A stretch of DNA of 64,000 bases from Pseudidiomarina mangrovi (GTDB lineage: Bacteria > Pseudomonadota > Gammaproteobacteria > Enterobacterales > Alteromonadaceae), in the NCBI RefSeq assembly GCF_003999375.1, contig NZ_RJLC01000016.1:1-64000 (forward strand), in the 5' to 3' direction. A program made the position numbers and the translations under genes. This document shows positions 57,555 to 64,000 of the stretch, piece by piece. Positions within the stretch are counted from its first letter, which is position 1; every line of letters starts with the position of its first letter. The notes under the pieces are model-generated. The model had not been told where the DNA came from. It was given only the letters and a program-made list of their open reading frames with translations, and made no database searches.

Positions 57555-58238
57555 ATGACTACCAGTTCGTTAAAGCAATGGTTGTTAGCGGTGACCGCAG
57601 TGTTCACGTTGGCTGCTGTAGCGCCTGCACAGGCTGAGTTACTTCGCGACGAGAATCCCTATTTATTATTGGAAAAAGTAGCCAACAAGACCTTTGATCG
57701 CATTGGCACCGATCGGCAGTTGATCAGCGCTGATCTAGACCATCTGCGGGTGATTATTCGTGAAGAAATGATGCCCTATGTGGATTGGGTTTATGCCTCT
57801 AAGCGGGTGCTTGGTCGTGCTTTACAAGACACCACGCCAGAGCAGCGGCAAGAATTTTACAGTGTATTCCGCGACTATCTAATCGCTACTTACGGGCGTG
57901 CTTTCACCGCTTATGACGAGAGCAAGCATACCGTTGAATTCGGCGATCCAAACCGTTTTGATGGCAGCAGCCGCATGGTTGAAGTGAATACTCGTGTGGT
58001 TGAAGCTGGCACCGGTCGGCCGCCAATTCGCATGGATTTTAAAATGCGGTACGACAAAGATGACAATATCTGGAAGGCCTACGACCTAGTGGTTGAGGGT
58101 GTGAGCTTACTCAACAGCAAACAAGCCGAGGTCGCTCAGGTAATTCGGCAGCGTGGTATTGATGGCACGATTGAATTACTGCGTGAAAAAGCCGCAGAGC
58201 CAATTCGTCAATATCAAGAAGGTGATGATAAGCTATGA
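57555..58238 (+). CDS. mlaC: Periplasmic phospholipid shuttle MlaC
   Basis: 227 residues with a signal peptide (cut near APAQA) and a single MlaC/Ttg2D domain (FRDYLIATYGRAFTAYD, YDLVVEGVSLLNSKQAEV in part). It ferries phospholipid between the outer-membrane MlaA and the inner-membrane complex. It overlaps mlaB by four bases. Confidence 0.93.
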   Translation: MTTSSLKQWLLAVTAVFTLAAVAPAQAELLRDENPYLLLEKVANKTFDRIGTDRQLISADLDHLRVIIREEMMPYVDWVYASKRVLGRALQDTTPEQRQEFYSVFRDYLIATYGRAFTAYDESKHTVEFGDPNRFDGSSRMVEVNTRVVEAGTGRPPIRMDFKMRYDKDDNIWKAYDLVVEGVSLLNSKQAEVAQVIRQRGIDGTIELLREKAAEPIRQYQEGDDKL

Positions 58239-58543
58239 GCCTCGACTACAGCCAACAGGGTGATCGGCTGGTGCTGCAAGGTGAGTTAAGCCGCAGCACT
58301 ATCCCTGCTTTGTGGCAGCAGCGTCAGCAATGGCTGCAAACAGCCATCAGCGATGCTAAGCTAAATATCGACCTGGCTGGCGTAGAACGGGTTGATTCAG
58401 CCGGTGTCGCTATGTTGTTGCGGTTAAAAGGCGAGTTGCAGCAACGCCAGTGTGAGTTAGCTATTGTCGCCGCAAACCCCCAGCTGCGGGCTATCGCAGA
58501 AGTAAGCGGTGCTACGGAAATTTTGCAGCTCCCGGCAGAGTGA
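58235..58543 (+). CDS. mlaB: STAS-domain protein MlaB
   Basis: 102 residues, a STAS domain with the VDSAGVAML loop (near residues 52-60). It binds MlaF and supports its ATPase. Overlaps mlaC (ATGA). Confidence 0.9.
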   Translation: MSLDYSQQGDRLVLQGELSRSTIPALWQQRQQWLQTAISDAKLNIDLAGVERVDSAGVAMLLRLKGELQQRQCELAIVAANPQLRAIAEVSGATEILQLPAE

Positions 58544-58589
58544 GAGTAGCCACTAAATCGCCCTAATTGTTAAAGCGAGTAAAATCCCA

Positions 58590-58850
58590 TTGATTAGCAC
58601 CGAACAAATCCGCACACTGCTTGATAGCGCCCTAAGCCCCGATGATTTAGTCATTAAAGTGGATGGCAGCCATGCCAATATCACCGTGGTTAGCGCCGTT
58701 TTTGATGCCCTAAGTCGGGTTAAAAAACAACAATTAGTCTATGCGCCGCTCAAGGACTTGATCGCCAGCGGTGAGTTGCACGCGGTATCCATTAAAACCT
58801 ATACACCGAGCGAGTGGCAGCGGCAGAAAAAACTTGCCAATTTGAGCTAA
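58590..58850 (+). CDS. ibaG: BolA-family protein IbaG
   Basis: 86 residues from TTG 58590. BolA fold with VDGSHANITVVSAVFD and the invariant His in GELHAVSIKTYTP. IbaG binds glutaredoxin-linked iron-sulfur clusters and affects acid resistance and envelope in relatives. Between mlaB and murA, the same order as E. coli yrbA. Confidence 0.9.
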   Translation: MISTEQIRTLLDSALSPDDLVIKVDGSHANITVVSAVFDALSRVKKQQLVYAPLKDLIASGELHAVSIKTYTPSEWQRQKKLANLS

Positions 58851-58858
58851 CAGAGTAG

Positions 58859-60122
<1,264 letters not shown>

Positions 60123-60124
<2 letters not shown>

Positions 60125-60201
60125 CTTGCGGAGAGCTTCAGCGTAACTTACGGAGAGCTTCAGCGTAACTTGCGAAGAGCTTCAGCGTAACTTGCGAATA
60201 G
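60123..60201. repeat. 22-base tandem repeat between murA and degS
   Basis: Three full units at 60123, 60145 and 60167 (AACTTGCGGAGAGCTTCAGC plus GT; one to two changes each) and a partial fourth to 60201. The last unit and the partial copy cover the degS 3' end (Arg-Lys-Leu-Arg-stop on the minus strand), so the array looks like repeated copying of the degS terminus into the gap. Confidence 0.88.
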
Positions 60202-61228
60202 TAACCACCGTGGTCATCAATTCCTGGCCACGGTAAAACTTCACTTCGAGCTCGGTGCCTGGCTTGGTATCAGCCACTAAGCTGAGCCCTTGTGCCGCTG
60301 AACTAATCGGCGTACCCGCTATCTCAATCACGTAATCTTCTGGTTGCAAGCCGGCTTCTTCAGCAGGGCTGGCACGGTCCACACCGCTTATAAAAATACC
60401 TGGCTGGCGATAGATCTCAAAGGTATTGGGGGTCTCGCCGACATTAACGCCTAGATAGCCACGTACCACTTCACCTTCTTCAATCAGCGCTGTCATGACC
60501 GATTTGGCCAACGGGTACGGAATGGCAAAGTAGATGCCGTCTACGCCTTGACCAGTGGGGCCGCGGAACTGAGCGTTATTGATGCCAACCAAGTAACCTT
60601 GGCTGTTGACCAAAGCACCGCCTGAGGTACCCTCGCTGATCGCCGCATCCATTTGAATCAGGTCAGCGTGCGAGTGAATCACCCCCATGCGGCCACCGGT
60701 CGCACTGATAATGCCTTGGGTGATGGTTTGGCCTAAATTCAATGGGTTGCCTATCGCCAGCACCACATCACCGACGCGTGGGCGTAAGTTGTCGTCGGTT
60801 AACATTACCGGCAGATTGTCAGCCTCAATGCGTACAACGGCTAAATCGGTGACGCGATCAAAGCCAATCACTTGGCCGGAATATTGGCGACCATCTTGCA
60901 ACGCCACTTGAATTTGGTTGACGTCTGCAACCACATGATAAGCGGTGAGAATATGCCCGCGGTCATCCATGATGACCCCAGAGCCAAGGCGAAAAACACT
61001 GCCAGGCCGCCGCGAATAATATGATTCTGGTAGTTCACCAATACTATAAATATTCACCACCGCCGGTGCCGCGCGGTTTACTGCGGTGGCATAACTCGCG
61101 GGTTGGTCGCTGAGTAACGGCTGCTGTCCACCGTTGAGCCAGCGTTGTACGCCAATAACGACCGCTGCCACCACCAGGCCAAGAAATGCAAAGCGAACGA
61201 TGTACCAAAGCCAGTCGCGCAGGGTCAT
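60182..61228 (-). CDS. degS: Envelope-stress serine protease DegS
   Basis: 348 residues: an N-terminal membrane anchor (about 9-25), trypsin-like domain with His in ILTAYHVVAD, Asp in VTDLAVVRIE and Ser in SEGTSGGAL, and one PDZ domain (about 250-345). DegS cuts the anti-sigma factor RseA when the PDZ binds unfolded porin ends. One PDZ and an anchor separate it from DegQ. It starts about 110 bases after the degQ stop. Confidence 0.93.
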   Translation of the reverse strand: MTLRDWLWYIVRFAFLGLVVAAVVIGVQRWLNGGQQPLLSDQPASYATAVNRAAPAVVNIYSIGELPESYYSRRPGSVFRLGSGVIMDDRGHILTAYHVVADVNQIQVALQDGRQYSGQVIGFDRVTDLAVVRIEADNLPVMLTDDNLRPRVGDVVLAIGNPLNLGQTITQGIISATGGRMGVIHSHADLIQMDAAISEGTSGGALVNSQGYLVGINNAQFRGPTGQGVDGIYFAIPYPLAKSVMTALIEEGEVVRGYLGVNVGETPNTFEIYRQPGIFISGVDRASPAEEAGLQPEDYVIEIAGTPISSAAQGLSLVADTKPGTELEVKFYRGQELMTTVVTIRKLR

Positions 61229-61283
61229 GAGATTTCCGTAAATGATTGATGTAGCGCTAGTCTAGTGCATCAAGGCGCAGAAA

Positions 61284-61315
61284 AAAAGCAGACAGCCTGA
61301 GAGCTGTCTGCTTTT
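61284..61315 (-). terminator. Rho-independent terminator after degQ
   Basis: AAAAGCAGACAGC and GCTGTCTGCTTTT form a perfect 13-pair stem with a six-base loop. Read on the minus strand it ends in a run of seven T, so it closes degQ and separates it from degS. Confidence 0.92.
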
Positions 61316-61337
61316 AAGGTGTATTTATCGCGAGGTG

Positions 61338-62687
61338 TTAGCCGCGCAAGACCAAATACAGCGAGGTATTGCCACGGCGAATATTCAAGGCAATCACATT
61401 ACCAGCTTGATCCATAGCTTGGCGCAGTTCCGCCACACTAGTCACTGGGCGGCGGTTAACCGCCACGATCACGTCATCTTTGCGTAGGCCATAACGTGCC
61501 GCCATAGAGTTTTGCTCCAGTTCGGTTAAGGTCACACCACCATCACCGTTGGCCGCCAAGGTGGCGCCTTCAAGCGCCGGATGCAGCTCGGCCGCGCGCA
61601 CTTCACGCTCTTCTGAACGTAAGGTGACATCCAGCTTGCGCTCTTTGCCCTCACGCAAGACTGTCACTTCAATCTCGTTGCCAGCACCAACCGTGCCAAC
61701 CCGCGCAATCAAGTCAGCGAAGGTACGAATACGGTCGTTGTTCACGGCAATAATCACGTCGCCCGACTGAATGCCGGCTTCAGCAGCGGCACTACCTTCA
61801 ACCACCTCAGATACAAACGCACCTTGGCTTACTTTCAAGTCCAGCGCTTTAGCGATCTCATGGTTCAAATCACGCCCGCGCACACCCAGCACGCCGCGGC
61901 GCACTTCGCCAAACTCAACCAACTGCGCCACCAAAGCCTGCATCATGTCAGAAGGAATAGCGAAACCAATACCGATATTGCCACCGTTAGGGCCTAAAAT
62001 GGCGGTGTTAATACCGACCAATTTGCCATCTAAAGTGACCAAGGCACCACCGGAGTTACCACTGTTGATGGCGGCATCGGTTTGAATGAAGTTTTCAACT
62101 TCTTCAATGCCTAAGCCGCTGCGGTCTAACGCACTGACAATACCAGAGGTGACGGTTTGACCCAGGCCAAACGGGTTGCCAATAGCGACTACGAAATCGC
62201 CGACGCGTAATTCTCCTGATTTGCCGATAGGAATTTCAGTTAAATCATCGCCGTCTTTAATCTTTAGCAAGGCGACATCTGAGCGTTTGTCGGTACCGAC
62301 CACAGTGGCATCAAATTGCCGACCATCTTTCAGTGTGACCAAAATTTCCGTTGCGCTATCAATAACGTGGTTGTTAGTCACCACGTAGCCATTGTCGGCA
62401 TCAATGATCACACCAGAGCCTAAGCCTTGAAACGGCTGCTCTTGAACCTGTTCACGTGGGCCGTTGGGGCCAAAAAAGTACTGAAAAATTTCTGGTACCC
62501 GCTGACGAATTTCGCGGGTGCCTTTCACTGAAATATTCACCACTGCTGGGGTCACATCTTCCAGCATTGGCGCCAGGGTAGGGATCTCGTCTTTATTAGT
62601 ATTAAAGAACGGAATGTTGGCGCTGACCGGCGTTGACATGGCAATGATGCTGGACAACGCAACAGCAGCAACTAGCTTTGCTCTCAT
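61338..62687 (-). CDS. degQ: Periplasmic serine protease DegQ (DegP/Do family)
   Basis: 449 residues with a signal peptide (cut near VSAN). Catalytic His in VTNNHVID, Asp in RSDVALLKI, Ser in NSGNSGGALV; two PDZ domains (about 255-345 and 360-449). Size and two PDZ fit DegQ; DegP is somewhat longer, so the choice between them rests on linkage to degS. It degrades or holds misfolded envelope proteins. Confidence 0.93.
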   Translation of the reverse strand: MRAKLVAAVALSSIIAMSTPVSANIPFFNTNKDEIPTLAPMLEDVTPAVVNISVKGTREIRQRVPEIFQYFFGPNGPREQVQEQPFQGLGSGVIIDADNGYVVTNNHVIDSATEILVTLKDGRQFDATVVGTDKRSDVALLKIKDGDDLTEIPIGKSGELRVGDFVVAIGNPFGLGQTVTSGIVSALDRSGLGIEEVENFIQTDAAINSGNSGGALVTLDGKLVGINTAILGPNGGNIGIGFAIPSDMMQALVAQLVEFGEVRRGVLGVRGRDLNHEIAKALDLKVSQGAFVSEVVEGSAAAEAGIQSGDVIIAVNNDRIRTFADLIARVGTVGAGNEIEVTVLREGKERKLDVTLRSEEREVRAAELHPALEGATLAANGDGGVTLTELEQNSMAARYGLRKDDVIVAVNRRPVTSVAELRQAMDQAGNVIALNIRRGNTSLYLVLRG

Positions 62688-62805
62688 GGGGTCGTGCTCC
62701 TCTATCGATAACTTGATTCAATTGTGTCTATCAAAGACCAATATCACCGATATAAGTTCATGACCCCTTTGTTTCAAGATGTTACCTGCTCATTCAACCA
62801 GCAGA

Positions 62806-63234
62806 TTAATCTTTGGTTGACGAAAACAGGCCTGATTTTTGATCAGAGTAGTCGCGCGGGGCGGCGTCGGCTTCTTCTTTTTTGGCGTCTTTGCGGTCGC
62901 GGCTGACGGTGTTGGCCATACGTAGTTGGCGCATGGTGTCTTCGGCAAAGAACGGCAGGGTGGGTTGAGTTTGTTGCCGTTGTAGAATGTCGGCACTGTT
63001 GTTCAAGTAGCTTTTCAGCTTGTCTTGAGTTTCTTCCAGTTGCTCAACCAAAGCCGTAGCCGTAGCAAAGTGCTCGGCAACTTCACGTTGATAATCAGCT
63101 AATTGCTGCTTGCTTTGATTGACTTCTTCACTGAGGCGCGCCTGTTCTGAGTGCTCGTGGAACCAATAACGGGCCACGAAGAAACCGACAACGGCACCCA
63201 CTGCAACTAACAAAATGCCAATGATCCAGCTCAT
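62806..63234 (-). CDS. zapG: Membrane coiled-coil protein ZapG (YhcB, DUF1043)
   Basis: 142 residues: N-terminal membrane segment (about 3-21), a coiled coil (about 28-80), then a polar tail. It links division and elongation machinery in E. coli. Divergent from zapE, as in E. coli yhcB/zapE (yhcM). Confidence 0.9.
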   Translation of the reverse strand: MSWIIGILLVAVGAVVGFFVARYWFHEHSEQARLSEEVNQSKQQLADYQREVAEHFATATALVEQLEETQDKLKSYLNNSADILQRQQTQPTLPFFAEDTMRQLRMANTVSRDRKDAKKEEADAAPRDYSDQKSGLFSSTKD

Positions 63235-63305
63235 AAATACTCCTTAAAAAAGCGCCGTAGCGTGGTAAACTCCTGTGTCATAGCATAATCCAGATTAAGG
63301 TCAAA

Positions 63306-64000
63306 GTGGTAGTGACGACGCACAACTTCACCCCGCTGCAAAAATATCAGCATGATCTGGCCCACCATGGGTTCAGTCATGATGCCGCGCAACAACAGGC
63401 CGTTGACGCACTGCAACGGCTGTACGATGAGCTGCTAGCGCACCGCAATAGGCGCCAACGCCGAGGCTTTTTAGGGCGCCTGCGCAAAACACCCAAGGCA
63501 CCGCAAGGGCTGTATTTTTGGGGTGGCGTAGGGCGCGGCAAAACCTACCTGATGGATACTTTTTTCGATGCGCTGCCGTTTGAGCAGAAACTACGGTTGC
63601 ACTTTCACCGTTTTATGCACCGCGTTCATGCCGAACTAAAATTGCTCAAGGGCCGCAGCGACCCATTGCCGGTGATTGCTGAAAAGCTGGCGCGTGAAGC
63701 GCAAGTGCTCTGTTTTGATGAGTTTTTCGTGCAAGACATCACCGATGCCATGCTGCTCGGTACACTGATGCAAGAGCTGTTTAAGCGTGGCGTGGTGCTG
63801 GTTGCTACCTCAAATATTGCCCCCGACGAGCTCTATCGTAACGGCCTGCAGCGCGCACGCTTCTTGCCCGCCATTGAGCTGATTAAGCAAAACTGTCAGG
63901 TAATTAACGTTGATAGCGGTATTGATTATCGCCTACGTACCTTGACTAAAGCGGAGATTTACCACGCCCCGCTCGATGCCGCTGCCGATCAAAATTTACA
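63306..64000 (+). CDS. zapE: Cell-division ATPase ZapE (AFG1 family), 5' part
   Basis: The frame runs off the end of the window after about 231 codons. The start is GTG 63306 or GTG 63312; AAGG at 63297-63300 favours the first. The opening TTHNFTPLQKYQHDLAHH is followed by Walker A GGVGRGKTYLMD, LHFHRFMHRVH, Walker B VLCFDEFFVQDI and ATSNIAPDELYRNGLQRARF, all as in E. coli ZapE. This protein binds FtsZ and loosens the ring late in division or under stress. Confidence 0.93.
   Translation, partial: MVVTTHNFTPLQKYQHDLAHHGFSHDAAQQQAVDALQRLYDELLAHRNRRQRRGFLGRLRKTPKAPQGLYFWGGVGRGKTYLMDTFFDALPFEQKLRLHFHRFMHRVHAELKLLKGRSDPLPVIAEKLAREAQVLCFDEFFVQDITDAMLLGTLMQELFKRGVVLVATSNIAPDELYRNGLQRARFLPAIELIKQNCQVINVDSGIDYRLRTLTKAEIYHAPLDAAADQNL

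Noticed and set aside
63231-63416. A 61-codon minus-strand frame ahead of zapG
   Set aside because: It covers the zapE start, where the plus strand matches ZapE closely; only the gap before zapG is free.

Overview
This window looks like chromosomal DNA of a Gammaproteobacterium, most likely of the Alteromonadales and perhaps the Idiomarinaceae. The reasons are a long MSHA pilus locus joined directly to mreBCD-maf-rng-yhdP, the kdsD-kdsC-lptCAB-rpoN-hpf-ptsN-rapZ-ptsO block, the mlaFEDCB-ibaG-murA block divergent from it, and close resemblance of many proteins to their Escherichia coli counterparts. The genus is inferred, not proven. No rRNA, tRNA or CRISPR array was seen, and no gene-free stretch exceeds 300 bases.

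Layout. 1-1333: the 3' end of an Rhs/polymorphic toxin gene, a probable secreted immunity protein, and what may be an insertion-sequence scar. 1392-6348: uvrA (minus strand) diverging from a YajR-type transporter and ssb, with a LexA-box-like site between them. 6470-15262: a substrate-binding lipoprotein overlapping a PAS-GGDEF-EAL gene, adenosine deaminase, thymidine kinase, a GAF/PAS diguanylate cyclase and dihydroorotase. 15388-34375: an MSHA type IV pilus locus (mshI to mshQ, without mshF), with two tandem MshQ-like proteins at its end. 34513-43703: mreBCD, maf, rng, yhdP and a nitrilase-family gene. 43718-47206: tldD and tldE/pmbA, with yjgA between them on the minus strand. 47235-55256 (minus strand): mgtE, the nitrogen-PTS and rpoN cluster, the Lpt genes and the Kdo genes. 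55455-60124: mlaFEDCB, ibaG and murA. 60182-62687 (minus strand): degS and degQ. 62806 to the end: zapG (yhcB) diverging from a truncated zapE.

How the parts fit. Most of the window serves the cell envelope: shape (MreBCD, ZapG, ZapE), peptidoglycan precursors (MurA), lipopolysaccharide (KdsC, KdsD, LptABC), phospholipid balance (Mla, YhdP), envelope stress (DegS, DegQ) and a surface pilus (MSHA). Two cyclic-di-GMP enzymes lie just upstream of the MSHA locus, whose ATPase MshE has c-di-GMP-binding MshEN motifs. They may therefore act on the pilus, but this is inference.

The least ordinary parts are the Rhs C-terminal domain with an HExxH motif and its putative immunity partner, the two MshQ paralogues, the lipoprotein/GGDEF-EAL pair with a degenerate GGDEF site, a hairpin that includes the mgtE ribosome binding site, and short tandem repeats at three places. 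Nothing in the window is clearly a wholly new system. The toxin/immunity pair is the best candidate for one.
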